From NCBI GenBank assembly GCA_009823505.1, contig VZQC01007129.1:436460-500459 (forward strand): DNA of 64,000 nt, in the 5' to 3' direction. The notes beneath the pieces are model-generated. The model did not search any database, was not told where the DNA came from, and saw only the letters and a program-made list of their open reading frames with translations. Of the stretch, positions 44,699 to 56,389 are shown in pieces. The stretch comes from Rhizomys pruinosus (Eukaryota > Chordata > Mammalia > Rodentia > Spalacidae). The translations under genes were made by a program, and so were the position numbers. Positions within the stretch are counted from its first letter, which is position 1, and each line of letters opens with the position of its first letter.

Positions 44699-47600
44699 AG
44701 GGCGTCAAATTGTTGGGGAAAGAGACCAAGCATTCACCTGGGAGAAAGTCAGCTATCTCATCAATTTCTTACTCATGTATGAGGCTTCCAAAAGCAACAA
44801 ACAGTTTTTAGATTTTCTTGGCCACAAACCAAAGTACAGATGGAGATCAAAAAGGCATTTTTACATCATTTCATGGTTGACACCTGGCCCTTTTTTTTTC
44901 TTTTCATGATGGGCTGTGTGAAATATCTCAGGAAAAGGTCATCTTGAGTTCATTCGGTCACCATATCTTAAAATGTCGATATCCTAGGCATGGATGAGGA
45001 CATCTGTCACCTTTTGATCTTGAGTGAGGCCAAGGTAACTGGCTCAATTAAATGGTCATTATGGTTTAAAATTAGTTATCAATGGCAGAATTTTAGATAT
45101 CTGACATTTGACCTACATTTTTATTGGACTAAATGGACCAGGTAATACATTAAAACATTTGATGAATTTTCCATTCTTTTAGTTTTATATGTTCATAAAC
45201 AGACCCAGTGAATAGGAAGCATCACAGAGTCAAGACATTACAGAGTACAAAATATCTCACATAGTGTGGTAAAAGACCTCTGAGAAGCTCAGGGTTATAT
45301 TTCAAGATATCTACCCAGTAAGCAAAACAAGAGAAACCTCACATGGCTTAAGTTACAAGTGAGGACTATAACTTTTCCTTATCAAAATCAGTCCATCCTC
45401 TTACACATTTATTCTTAAGAACATCAGTATCAGAGCAGTGCTTAAATACAAACTTACTGCTATCATTAATAGTGATCTTAGAAGTGTTTATCGACACTTA
45501 AAAATACACAATTCCTGCCTACTGATCAAGAAGAAATAGTCTCCCCTTATCTGTCTTAAGATTACTTTCAAAAGCTGAAACATCAAGACAATTATTTTGA
45601 GTGCTATAGTAGATCAGCTACCATTTTGATTTTTCACTATAAATTTTTTTTAAATTTATAAAATTTAAAAATTTTATAAAATTTTTCTTTCAGTAGCAAC
45701 TTTATGATAAGATGTTATAGCCATGTCAAATTCAGGAGTCCATATGACTTTAGGTAATTTCACAAATTGAAGATAAACACTTTGCTTTTCAGTTAATCTT
45801 TTTAGAGAGGGGGATCAACTGCAGGCTGGATTCCAAATAGCTACATAGCCCAACGAGACTGAATTCCTGACTCCCCTGCCTCTGTTTGGATCACAGATGC
45901 ACACCATCATGTCTGGATCCAAGACCATTTTCCTGAAAAATTGCAATGCATTTTTGATTGTTTGCAACACTGAGGGGTTGAACCTAGGCCCTTCACATAT
46001 AGATCTACTATTGGTCTATATTTAAAGCTCTCTTTCTTCAGTTTCATAGTGTTGAAGTAAAGAATTAAGAAAAAATATTATCTGTAAATAATTAGAGAAT
46101 TTTTGTATATAAAACCACCCTCCTCTGTCCATGTTTTGCTTTACTTTATTTCAGCTACCTGAGCTCAGCTACAGCCCAAACATATTGAAGTGAAATTCCA
46201 AAAATAATTCATAATTATCAAATTTCCCATCATTCTGGGAAACACAATGAAATTCACACTATTAAACTCAGTTTTGTACAGATAATGAACCATTCCTTGT
46301 CCTACGAATCCATAAATTGCCATTAGTCACTTAGGAAACATCTCAAAAATCATGTGGCTGTTATAGTATCACATTCAAGTAAATTTTTTAATGCATAATA
46401 ATGGTCCCAAAGCATGCAAGTAGTGATGTTGGCAATTTTATCACAGTATGTTGCTAACATTATTTATTTTATCATTAGTTATAAATCAATGCTGTGCTCA
46501 ATGTACAGATTATTTTCTTCAAATATTCTCTCTTATGTATATACTGGATGCCTTTGAACCCATTCCCAAGAGGTCAAAAGAGACAGACAAATTGTTATTC
46601 CAGAGTTTTCTTTTTAGAAAGTAAACAAGTTCATGTAATACATTTCAAGGAATACTGGATATTACTTATAGCATTTATCATTTTCTTTTTCTTTTAAAAC
46701 AGGATATTAAAATGTTTGCATATGAAGATATCACTTAAAAGATCTTTTTGAAACTTTAAAAGCTACTAAAATGGCAAAAAAGTACATTATAGTTAGTAGT
46801 TAGTCTCCATCATAGCTAACACATCACCAGACCCACTGAGAAAGAATCGCTGGATATTAGGAAGTATCTGAATGCAAACACAGAACAAAAGTTATTCAGG
46901 GGAGGAATTAATAAGAAAGAGATAAATTATGGTTATGAAAGAAGGGAAGATTATAAATGTTCAACACTGCCTCAGAAGAGATATCAAAAATTCTTCCAAG
47001 AAAAGAAAGTAAAGATATTTAGAGACAAAAAAAGGCATTATACACTTGGTAATCCTAAATAATTCAGAATAACAGGTGCCTCTCACATAACTGGGAGCAC
47101 AGCAAGGGAAATAAAATTGAGCGGTTCATTACTGTTGGCAGAAAATTCTCAGCAAGTCTCTTGCATTTCTCTCCATTATACAAATTTAATGACATTTTTG
47201 GAGACTACCATTGCAAGAATTTTATTAACTGACTTGTAGCAGAGAAAGTTTCTTCTGTGGTCTAGTGTACAAATAATATATTTTTCCATACCAAGGCGTG
47301 ACAGATTTTCTTGCAGTCAATTATAAAAGACTGAATTTCTCTACTCTTAAGCGTTAACAATACATGTTTAAGTAACATCAGGGTGCATATCAATACTGGA
47401 TACATTGGTCTTAGGGAGCAAAACAAGAAAGTACTTTAATTATGAAACCATGCTACTTGCTACATCTAATAAAAATTTTGCTTCTGATACACCAGTCTCA
47501 TATCTTCCTTAGAATCCATGGAATTATGCAAACAAACTTTTAGTTTGTAAGTAGGATAAAGTTACAAGACTTGGAAACCTCTGTAACCATACAACTTTGA

Positions 47601-49501
47601 AGTTTTATCTCAATAGACAGAGGAGAGAATTATTTCAATCCACTTGGAAGGCTATAATCAATGACCGTATAGTAGGTAGCTTATAAACAGAAGAAAATTA
47701 TTCTTCAAGTCTCTGGACACTGGGAAGACATTAGATCAAGTCATTGGTGGATTTTGTATCTGGTGAGGGCCTACTTCATGATTATAGGTGGTCATCTTTT
47801 CAATGGATCTTCAAATGGCAGAAAAGGTGAAAGAGATATAAAGGCTCACTTTGGTTAAAGACAATAATTCCAACACAGTGCTATGCATTCATCATCTCCT
47901 CATTTCCCAGAGGGCTCACCACCACAGGGGTATAGGGAAAGAGAATTGTCTTCAATATATTAGTTTGGGGAGGACATAAACATTTAGTATGTTGAAAATG
48001 TCAAGGTCATGATAGTGAGGCAGTTTAAAATTCAAATAGGAATATTAGAGAAGGCCTCAAAGGAAACTGTGGAAGGTCACTGTATAAGTTTTTGGTTTTA
48101 AAACTGAGCATATTCTCTCTCATACATTCCAGAGTTATATGAAATAATTTGAGAATCTATGTTAATGCAAAATCCTGAAAATAACTGTTCAAAGCAATTG
48201 TATTCCTAATTTCCAAAACTTGAAAGTGGATAAACAACCTGTGATACATTTAAATGACAGATAAAAAATAAATGAGCTCTCCAGCTACCTAAAAATATAA
48301 AGGAACCTATATATTCATTGGTAATGAAATAAAGTAAATCCAGAAAAAAAACTTCATACTGTATAATTCTACTATTTGACATGTTAGAATGTATAACTAG
48401 GAAAATAATAAAATGTTCAGTGGTTGCCAAGAGCTGCCCAGAAGCAGAGAGGAATAAATAAGTAGAACATGGGATATTTTCATGGCATTTAGATGATTCT
48501 CAATGAATGATGAATATGTGTTAATATATGTTTTTCAAAACCCATAAACATAACACAAAGAGTAAACTCTAATATAAATACATAAACTATGGGATGTACA
48601 ATAATGTAGTGATATTAATTCACCAGTGCAACAAATGAACAAAAAATGCAAGATTTTAGTAATAGAAGAACGTAGAGCCTGAGGGTCTGAGGTATGTGAG
48701 AATTCAGTGTACTTTCCACTCAAAATTTATGCAAATATAATTTTTTTTTAAAAGTCCGAAGAATCTTAATGAAGTAAATGTCAGCATGAGCAGATGGAGT
48801 AGTTCAGTGACCAGAGAGAGACTAGGACAGAAGCCTGATAGCAAATAAGATGAAAATAGGGATGGTCTCATATTCCTTGTGAGTGTGTAGGCCTTGGCTG
48901 TTCTAGGCTAGACAACACTATGATCAGAATGTGTGTGTTCCCAATGGTTCATTTGAACTTTATTGAAATCTCCAATAGTAAGAAGTGGGCTTCTGAGAGA
49001 TAACTGGGTCATAAGCAATCTCTAGCAAACTCTGACCTTTTTAGGAACAGTGCAGAGAGAGCCTGCTAGACAGTTTTATATGTGAGAACACCTGTTATAT
49101 ATAAGTATCCTCTGAGAAGAAATGCCACATCTTAAAGGGCAGCTGGGTAGGCAACAGCTTATTGCTCAGGAAGCTAAACAACAGCATGATTTATGATCTA
49201 AAGGGAGGTAGACAGTGGGATGTTTTGAAGGGAACTAAACATTCCGTTCTGTTCTGCAGGGAAACAAGATAAACTCAGGAAGTAAACAACTGAGTAGCTT
49301 CTGAAAGTCCCTCACACTTACCATATTCAGTAGGCTCTTCATCCTCCACAAGCCTAGCGTCTGGGGTGGGGTTCAGGTTCCATGAGTCCGGACAACGTAT
49401 AAAAGACCTGTAGATAGAATAAGGAAAGAAAAGCAAGAGGTCATGGTCACAGATGGCATGTGATAACTAGAATGGTTTTAGATTCCTACCATTGTAATTG
49501 T
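44699..49501. other. Intergenic, mostly unassigned
   Basis: AT-rich sequence of about 4.8 kb. An old B1-like stretch is at 45800-45935 (plus-strand text gctggattccaaatagctac and cagatgcacaccatcatgtc). Otherwise I see no exon, LTR or tandem repeat. Open frames of 60-75 codons here are consistent with chance. Confidence 0.5.
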
Positions 49502-49867
49502 ATTAGTCACTTTTCTGTTGCTGTGATAAAACACCATGACCAAAGGAACTTATAAAAGGAAGAGTTTATTTGAGTTTACGATTGACGGTTCCAGGGAATT
49601 AGAGTCCATTGTGGCAGGAGGCGTGGCGGCTGGAGAGGCATGGCGGCTGGAGCAGCAAGCAGAGGTCACACCTTGCAATGAGCACAGGAAGCAGAGAGGA
49701 AGCAACTGTAGAGCACGAGGCTTGTTAAGCTCACTAAGCCCGCCCCCAGTGACACACTTCCTGCAGCATGGCCACACACCCCAAGACCTCCACCAACAAC
49801 GCACCAAGTGGAGACAAACGTCTGAATACCTAGAGCCTATGGGGGACACACATTCAAATCACCATAG
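49502..49867 (-). repeat. MaLR (ORR1-like) solo LTR
   Basis: On the minus strand it starts near actatggtgatttgaatgtg and ends with gtgttttatcacagcaacag and agtgactaata. It has a polyadenylation signal (aataaac) and the conserved ccataggctctagg, cactgggggcgggctt and ctgcttcctgtgc segments. This is the best-preserved MaLR LTR in the window. Frames 49536-49889 and 49849-49550 lie inside it and are not genes. Confidence 0.8.
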
Positions 49868-50509
49868 TAATTTTCTAGTTTTTGATTAAGGAGGCTGAGC
49901 AGATTAACATGAAATTAGGAATAGAAGGTTTGAGAGGAAGTATGATGAGTCACTCGTGACCATGGTGCACTGAGGATTGTTTGTGAAAACATGGCAAGAA
50001 GGGGGAAGAAGAAGGAGGCTTCTAGGATGGTCTCTGGAGCATTGTATTGCACAAAGCGGCCAGCATTCAGGCTTGCAGACTCAGACCATGATCAGGAATA
50101 CCAAAGAATAGCTGAATTTGAAAATGAGGATAATTAGTTTCGGAAAGGATGGAGTCTAGTTACTTGTGGTTATCTTCCTGTGTCAAATCAGCCTTACTTC
50201 AGGGTGCCGAGGCTAAAGTCCATTTCTAGCTTTTCTCTATGAGGTGTTTCCAGCAGAGATGGGGTTCAGTAGCTCAGAGTGGGTACTGTTGAGTCTCTTT
50301 AGTGCTAAGGAAAACAAACAGGAGAAATTTCCTCCTTTTACTTCTTAGCGGTATTGTTAGTCTTTGCTCCTTGGACTTAGATTTACCCTCTAGATGTCTT
50401 TGGTTCTCTGACCTTTGGTTTCAGACTAGAATTATACAGTCCTGCCTCACTAGATTACCTGTGACAGTGTTAGAGACATGGATGATGGTATGAGCCAGTT
50501 TCTCATAAT
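49868..50509. other. Intergenic, no feature recognised
   Basis: No repeat family or exon assigned. Confidence 0.45.
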
Positions 50510-50520
50510 AAATCTTTTCG

Positions 50521-50750
50521 GGGCTGGAGAGATGGCCTAGTGGTTAAGAGCGCCAACCGCTCTTACAGAGGACCCGGGTTTGATCCCCAGCACCCACATG
50601 GCGGCCAAGAACCGTCTGAAACTCCAATTCCAGGAGAACTCCAGTTCCAGGAGAATCCGACGCCCTCTTCTGACCTCCGCGGCATTGCACGACACAGGTT
50701 CACAGACTTGCATGCAGACAGTACATTCATACACATACAGAAATAAATAA
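50521..50750 (+). repeat. B2 SINE, young
   Basis: gggctggagagatggcctag, ggttaagagcgccaaccgc, gtttgatccccagcacccac, ccctcttctgacctccgcgg, cattgcacgacacagg and tail agaaataaataaat. The A and B boxes are well preserved. This is the least diverged B2 in the window. Confidence 0.95.
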
Positions 50751-50896
50751 ATGCCAGGCGTGGTGGCGCACGCCTTTAATCCTAGCACTTGGGAGGCAGA
50801 GGCATGCGGATCTCTGTGAGTTCGAGGCCAGCCTGGTCCTACAGAGTGAGTTCCAGGACAGCCAGAGCTCGAGGAAGACCGCTGTCTCAAAAAGAC

Positions 50897-50930
<34 letters not shown>
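50751..50930 (+). repeat. B1 SINE, young
   Basis: gccaggcgtggtggcgcacg, cctttaatcctagcacttgg, gaggccagcctggtcctac and a long A tail. Close to the B1 consensus as I know it. Confidence 0.95.
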
Positions 50931-50937
<7 letters not shown>

Positions 50938-50941
50938 TTCG

Positions 50942-51988
50942 TTCCATTTATCTGGACAATTTGACCAATTGTCTCCCTCTTGTGTTAAAGAAACATTAAG
51001 GTAACCAATGCTACCAAGTCTAATGGGATAATCATTGCAATAATCTCGATCTGCCTCCATTATTGGCTAATATCCAGCATCTAAAGTTGGAATATTTCAA
51101 AATAAGGCATAAGCTGTGAACTTTCTTCTTTTTCCTGCCTTTTCATGAGTCTTTTGGATATAGCTAACTTTTAATAGATTGCCAAGTTTAAGGTCCATTT
51201 ATCCTCATTCTACAGATAAAGTGACAGACTCAGACAAGATTAGCAACCAGCCCAGGTAAAGACAGTAAGGAAAGTACAAAAATCCATATTTTAGCTAAAT
51301 CCATGCTCATTTCAGTAACCTCATTCCATTTCAGGGCTAAGTATTGACAGGGGGAGGCTGCTTGTGGAAGGGCGGTGCTATGAGATGAAAGAATTGAGTA
51401 AGTATAGGGTAGAGTGGATGATTAGTTATTGTAGAAGCCTACAGATTAGAGGGAGAAAGTAGGGATGGTATTGATTGCTTATATAAGGCTTTGTAGATAA
51501 TCTAGGGATCATTCTTAATGAAAATGTCAATCTATTTTTTAGTGTGGCTTATAAAGACATTTAAGAGAATGATTATATTTCCAAGGGAAGTGGGTATGTA
51601 CATGTATGCCTAGAAGATTCTTAAGCAGATAATGTATATCTTACAGGTTATCTCCTACACCAAAAAACTGAACCTATGTATATTCAAAATTTTATAAATT
51701 ACTATTTTTGATATGTGAGATGAAAGAAGTCAAGTAAGTAATGGAGGCAAAGGGTACAAGCTGACAGGGAGCAGAGAGGATGGAGGACCAGATAGGAGGG
51801 AGAAATGTAAGTATCTATGAAATTGCCACCAGGAAACCTGTTCATTTGTATGCTAATTAAAAAATAAAGTACAAAAGTGATTCTCTTTGACAGGTGATGC
51901 CCACATTTCTCATTTCATGAAGAGAGACTGGTGAAAGAGTAATTCTGTCCCTATTAGACTATTATTCCCACATCTATAAGTCCAATAT
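50942..51988. other. Intergenic, no feature recognised
   Basis: No gene; AT-rich, with a plausible old L1 3'-terminal trace near 51780-51870 (aaaataaagtacaaaag). Confidence 0.4.
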
Positions 51989-52141
51989 TTTTTTTTTTTG
52001 TCTTTTTGAGACAGGGTTTCCCTGTAGCCCCAGCTGTCCTGGAATTCACCACAGACCAGGCTGGCCTGAAGTCACAGTGGTCTGCCTGCCTCTGCCTCCC
52101 AAGTGCTGAGATTAAAGGTGTGTGCCACAACTCCTGGCTTA
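51989..52141 (-). repeat. B1 SINE
   Basis: Complement of a B1: T run, gtctttttgagacagggttt, ggcctgaagtcacagtggtc, cctcccaagtgctgagatta, tgtgtgccac. Moderately preserved. Confidence 0.93.
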
Positions 52142-52206
52142 AGCTCATATTTTTTATGCCATGAGAAAGATATAACTTGAAGCTCTAAAAGCCTTCTTTA
52201 TGATGT

Positions 52207-52562
52207 TGTTTTGGTTTGGCTGAGAATATCTCCCCAGAGGTTTCACGTACTTGGACATTGTATTCTCAGTTTGTGACACTGTTTGGGGAGGTTTTATGAA
52301 GTGCAGCCTTGATGGAGGGACCAGGTTACTGAGGTGGGCTTGGAGTGTTCTCAAGCCTTGCAGATTTCCTGTTTTTCTCTGCTTCCTGTGTCTGCTTGAA
52401 GATGTGATTGCACAGGTTTCTGCTTGGGCTACCTCTACTGCCATTCGTCCCCTGCCTTTATGGGCGTTAATCCCTCTGGAACAGTAAGTCTAATAAACTC
52501 TTCTTTCTGTAAATTACCTTGGTCATGGTGTTTTATCAGAGTAACAGAAAAGCAACTGATGG
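52207..52562 (+). repeat. MaLR (ORR1-like) solo LTR
   Basis: gttttggtttggctgagaat start, tctctgcttcctgtgtctgc, cgttaatccctctggaacag, polyadenylation signal aataaac near 52494, and end ggtgttttatcagagtaac, agaaaagcaactgatgg. Same family as 14263-14605 and 49502-49867. Confidence 0.72.
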
Positions 52563-52911
52563 ACTGTCATAGCTGTACTCTGTCAAAACAGCACATGCTA
52601 AAAGACTTAGGGATCACAGTAGATTTTAAATATCTTTTAACTATAATCACATTTCTAAAAACAGATGTTGGTATCTGAGATACTTCATGAAACAGCCATA
52701 TTTTAGTTGTAGCTATCTCTGAAATTACTTTATATTGACTGTAAAAAGTGGGATTCAGTCTACTGAAGGTGTGAGCATATATAGGATTCTTTTTAGGTGA
52801 ATAGAAATTCTGAATTAATTAAGAATATCTGGAATGAAATTGAAATAATTATAACATCTGCACAACTGGCATCAACATAATTTTCAAAAGATGTCACTTA
52901 AATATTTCTAA

Positions 52912-53135
52912 ATGATAGCTTGGGGGGATGGCTTTTGTGGTAAAGTGCCCTGCCATCATAAAGAATGAGTCAGTCCCTAGGACCCACATAAGACTCAGAG
53001 AAAGACATATGGCAAGTATGGCAGGGCGCATGAACTTGATGTGGTGGGGGCATAGAAGGGGAGATGGGTCTAGATTGGACTGAGAAATGATGTATGAAAT
53101 GCACAAAACTTCAATAAAAATATTTTTAAAAGAAT
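52912..53135 (+). repeat. Diverged ID/B2-like SINE head plus L1 3' end
   Basis: gcttggggggatggcttttgtggtaaagtgcc at 52918 resembles a tRNA-derived SINE head. From about 52990 on, ggtgggggcatagaagggga and gaaatgcacaaaacttcaat look like a truncated L1 3' end with an A-rich tail. Confidence 0.4.
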
Positions 53136-53137
53136 AA

Positions 53138-53330
53138 ACCTAGAATGGTGATGCATCCCTGTAATCTCAGCACTAGGGAAGGAGAGACAGGGAATCCTGG
53201 ATTCTCTGGTCAGCCAGCCTAGTTTATTTTTTGAGCTCCAGGCCAATGAGAGCCATGTGGGTATAATGTGCTTGTGACCTATGCGTATACAAACACACAG
53301 AGACATGCATATATACAAATTATTCATAAA
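53138..53330 (+). repeat. B4/RSINE-like SINE
   Basis: atggtgatgcatccctgtaatctcagcac and gtcagccagcctagtttat...gagctccaggccaatgagag are typical of the rodent composite SINE group, ending in a CA-rich tail (acaaacacacagagacatgc). Confidence 0.65.
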
Positions 53331-53993
53331 AGAAGTCACTATATTCGTGTGAAAACAATGAAGGGTTTTTTTTTTTGTAAAAATGTTTCCCTTTTTCAGG
53401 GGGTGGTCTGTCTAACCATAGTTCTCTAGGATTAATTTTTGCCTGTTATCATAAAATCTTTTATTATCAGTTCTGTTGTTCCTGTACATCAAGGGACAGC
53501 ATATTTAGGACAATAGGTGAGTTCCACAAGGCTACAAGTGAAGAGGCAATTCTTTTTTAGTCAAACGAGTTTTCTAGTGACTATTTTATCTGTGGAGTAT
53601 TAGGGGATGGAAGAAAAAATTCTGAAGGGCACAGTGTAAGTGAATCAACTGTTTCAAAGTAATTTTTATTCAGAAGAACCAGGAAATTAAATTAATTTTA
53701 CACTTAAATGTAGTGACTAACATCAAAATCTTTCTCAGAAGTACATTTTGTTAATACCAGAGAAGTAAGGGCTTAATTCTTTATATGTCATAAAACAAAA
53801 AGAAAAAAATGAAATTCTTAAGTTAGTCTTAGTCTATTTCATATTCCCAGGTTTCTGTCCATAAGAGAAATCCTAAATCATTAAGTATAGTATTGACACT
53901 ACAATCTCAGCTTTGCTTGAGATATCAAATATAGTAATAGCATGAGGCTGACTGAAAATATTTGGGTGTGGTTTCTCTTGTGACATGATATAT
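53331..53993. other. Intergenic, no feature recognised
   Basis: AT-rich; no repeat family or exon assigned. Confidence 0.45.
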
Positions 53994-54186
53994 AAAAGTG
54001 AAACACTTTATTATTATTATTATTATTGGTCTTTTCGAGACAGGGCCTCCCTGTAGACCCAGCTGTCCTGGAACTCACTCTGTAGACCAGGCTGGCCTTG
54101 AACTTACAAAGATCCACCTGCCTCTGTCTCCCAAGTGCTAGGATTAAAGGCGTGCGCCACCATGCCCGGCAAAAGTGAAACACTTT
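53994..54186 (-). repeat. B1 SINE with 16-bp target site duplication
   Basis: The direct repeat aaaagtgaaacacttt is at 53994-54009 and 54171-54186. Between them is a minus-strand B1 (gtcttttcgagacagggcct, gaccaggctggccttgaact, gtgcgccaccatgcccggc) whose tail has become (TAA)n (54007-54027 on plus as atta repeats). Perfect flanks mark a young insertion by L1-driven priming. Confidence 0.96.
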
Positions 54187-54249
54187 TAATATATAAAAAT
54201 AAACATCTAGTCATATTTATTATACTCATTTGCTTTTTTCGAAGAACCT

Positions 54250-54500
54250 TGTACAGAGTTTATCCCCAGAGAAAACTGATTTTCCCTACCTCAGCAGCCA
54301 TTGACTGTCTGTGGTTCTTCATCCAGAGTTGGGACCATCTGAAACTTTACCCAGCCACATTGGCTTGTGAACTTCTGTTGTCATTATACAGGACTTAATT
54401 ACAGAACATAGTCTTGAGATTTCATGGACACAGTTCCCTGTCATGTTTACAAGCCACTATCAATCTGGCCATGCCCATGGAGTGCGATGTGATGACATAA
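54250..54500 (-). repeat. L1 3' UTR-like remnant
   Basis: tggttcttcatccagagttgggacc, ccacattggcttgtgaactt and gagatttcatggacacagtt resemble the complement of old rodent L1 3' UTR. It is diverged and the ends are not clear. Confidence 0.4.
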
Positions 54501-54879
54501 ATGTCTGGATTGGACCCTGGGAGGTGAGGTCACACTGCCTATAAAATCCAGTCTCTGCATTTGGATTCATACCCTACCATACATCCCTGTGTTGTGTTTC
54601 TCATGCTTGTGCTTCTTGCATGGCCTGGCCCACCATGGAAATAAATGGGCCGAACCACAGTACCTTCTGATATTATGAGAACTAGTTCTCTAAGAGGAGG
54701 CTTCTAGGTCTGTTCCAGTTAAAATTCTCTAAGTCGTCTCTTCAAAGTGCATGGTGTCTTTAGCAATAGACTATTTCCTTCACGTTCTTGGTGGCAAACA
54801 GTAGCTATGTCAATAGCCTATGATATTTTGGGAGTCTCTCATATTATGCTTGCCAAGAACTCAAAATGAAGTTTCTGCC

Positions 54880-54960
54880 AATGCAGTGGCATACATTTTT
54901 AATCTAGGCCCTTGGGAGTTAGAGTCATGAGGCTGCATCAAGACTAGCCTGGACTACCTT
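54880..54960 (+). repeat. B1-like fragment, old
   Basis: aatgcagtggcatacatttttaatctagg and aagactagcctggactacc are a degraded plus-strand B1. Confidence 0.5.
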
Positions 54961-54964
54961 TCTA

Positions 54965-55242
54965 GAATAAAGCTAACTTTATTATGGTCAATGATCTTTT
55001 AGATATATGCTTGGATATAAGTATTTTATTGAGAATTTTACATCTGTGTTCATCAGGGAAATTATAGTTTTCTTCGTTGTTGTGTCTACCTGGAATTAGA
55101 TTGCTACTTGCTCCATGGATAGTATCCCCTCTATCTTTTTGAATAATTAAGTAGTATTGCTTACAGCTCTTTATTGAAGGTCTGGTAGAATTTGTGTATG
55201 AGTTACCTCTGGACCTGTACTCTTTGCCTACATTGCAGACAC
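54965..55242 (-). repeat. Old L1 ORF2 fragment (reverse transcriptase)
   Basis: Complement of reverse transcriptase sequence; aaaattttacatctgtgttcatcagg corresponds to 2825-2850 of the first L1 and tctttattgaaggtctggtagaattt to about 2990-3015. Highly diverged, without an open frame. Confidence 0.6.
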
Positions 55243-55600
55243 TGTGGGGAGCTGACCCCTTGGCACAGTGGCCAAGAACGAAATGCAGGCCTACCTTAGC
55301 CTGTATGTGTGCGATAATTAATAAAAATAATGGCCGTGAATTCTGTGATGATGTTACTATGAAATTTGAATTTACTCCTTGCTACAGCTATAAAATAAAT
55401 GACGTCAGTTTCCAGAGCCAATCATAGGCCCCCCAATTCCGTGCCACTGCACACCTTGCCCCATCCAGCATCATGAACCTAGGCCATGCTGCTTGCTCCT
55501 CCTTGGGGTGGGGCCAGACCCCCAGCCATGTGGTGCTAGTTGGGAAGCAGCCTGCAATTCAAGCTGCATTTCCTACATGGGTCTGCTTAAGTTGTCTTTT
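55243..55600 (+). repeat. LTR-like repeat with CRE and CCAAT motifs
   Basis: Starts tgtggggagctgaccccttg. It contains tataaaataa, a perfect CRE (tgacgtca, 55400-55407), cagagccaatcat with a CCAAT box (55418-55422) and cttgctcctccttggggtgggg. A diverged relative lies at 61300-61580. The look is that of an ERVK/IAP-type LTR, but that class is a guess. Confidence 0.45.
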
Positions 55601-55699
55601 CCTTTGTTTAAATGTAATGGTTCAGTTAAATGTCATTAATCCATTTCTTTTGGATTTTCTTTTTTGTTTTAGTTAGCAGAATTAGGTTTTTAATTTGGA

Positions 55700-56049
55700 C
55701 TGGCCAGGACTATATCTCAGGTCAGGATTGGAAAGGTACAGCCCTGACCCAGAGACTGGTTAGGCTTATAAAGGCAAGAAGAATTCCCTGGTAATTTTTT
55801 TAGAAATTCCAGCCAGACAATAAAAACCTCAGTTCCTGCCTGTGCAGGATTACTAAGATAAAAAGTGGATGGGCTACAGGGAACTGTGGAAAGATAAGGT
55901 AGATAGGTGGTCATAAGCTTCCTGGAGAGGGGATTCCAATGTTGAGTTAACCAGCTAGCTCTTCCTGGACTCATTCTGGACCAGGGGTCAGCCATTAAGA
56001 TGGAGTCACTAAAACAAAATGGAGCCTCTTAGGCTGGAGCATTATCACA
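55700..56049 (-). repeat. LTR-like sequence, tentative
   Basis: On minus it starts tgtgataatgctccagcct (56049 downwards) followed by gaggctccattttgttttag and tgactccatcttaatggct, and has a TATA-like cctttataag near 55764-55772. These are typical U3 features. The other end and a target duplication were not found. Confidence 0.35.
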
Positions 56050-56389
56050 TTTTCCCCAGTGGCTCTAGGACATGTGAGTCAAATTATTGACTTGTTCCAG
56101 GATTTTAATTGAATTGACCTGTTTACTAATACACCTAATTAAGCAGGAATAAGTGGCAGATTTGGGAAATCTCTAGCTCTCAGTTGAGAAAGAAACTGGT
56201 TAATTGGGGGGTCTCTGCCTTATACTTCCTAGTTAATTTCTGGCTCCTACAGGTCACCCCTATTGCCAATAGGGAATAGGATGCCAATCTGCTCCAATAT
56301 AATGTAGTATAGGTATTTAAACTGTCCCCTTATAATGCACTGGATTACTTTGATGTTAGTCGTAATGTTTCCCTGTCCATCTCTTATCT

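Larger units (their letters stand above)
50510..50941 (+). repeat. B2-B1 composite with one target site duplication
   Basis: aaatcttttcg is repeated at 50510-50520 and 50931-50941. Between them lie a B2 (50521-50750) and a B1 (50751-50930) in the same orientation, followed by about 33 A's. Either both moved as one transcript, or the B1 entered the A-rich tail of the B2. Confidence 0.85.

Noticed and set aside
49536..49889. 117-codon open frame as a gene (and its 99-codon antisense partner)
   Set aside because: It lies within a MaLR LTR and shows no known domain.
50521..50600. tRNA gene
   Set aside because: A and B boxes are there, but they belong to the tRNA-derived head of a B2 SINE; no cloverleaf or anticodon arm is preserved. 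The same holds for the other B2 heads.
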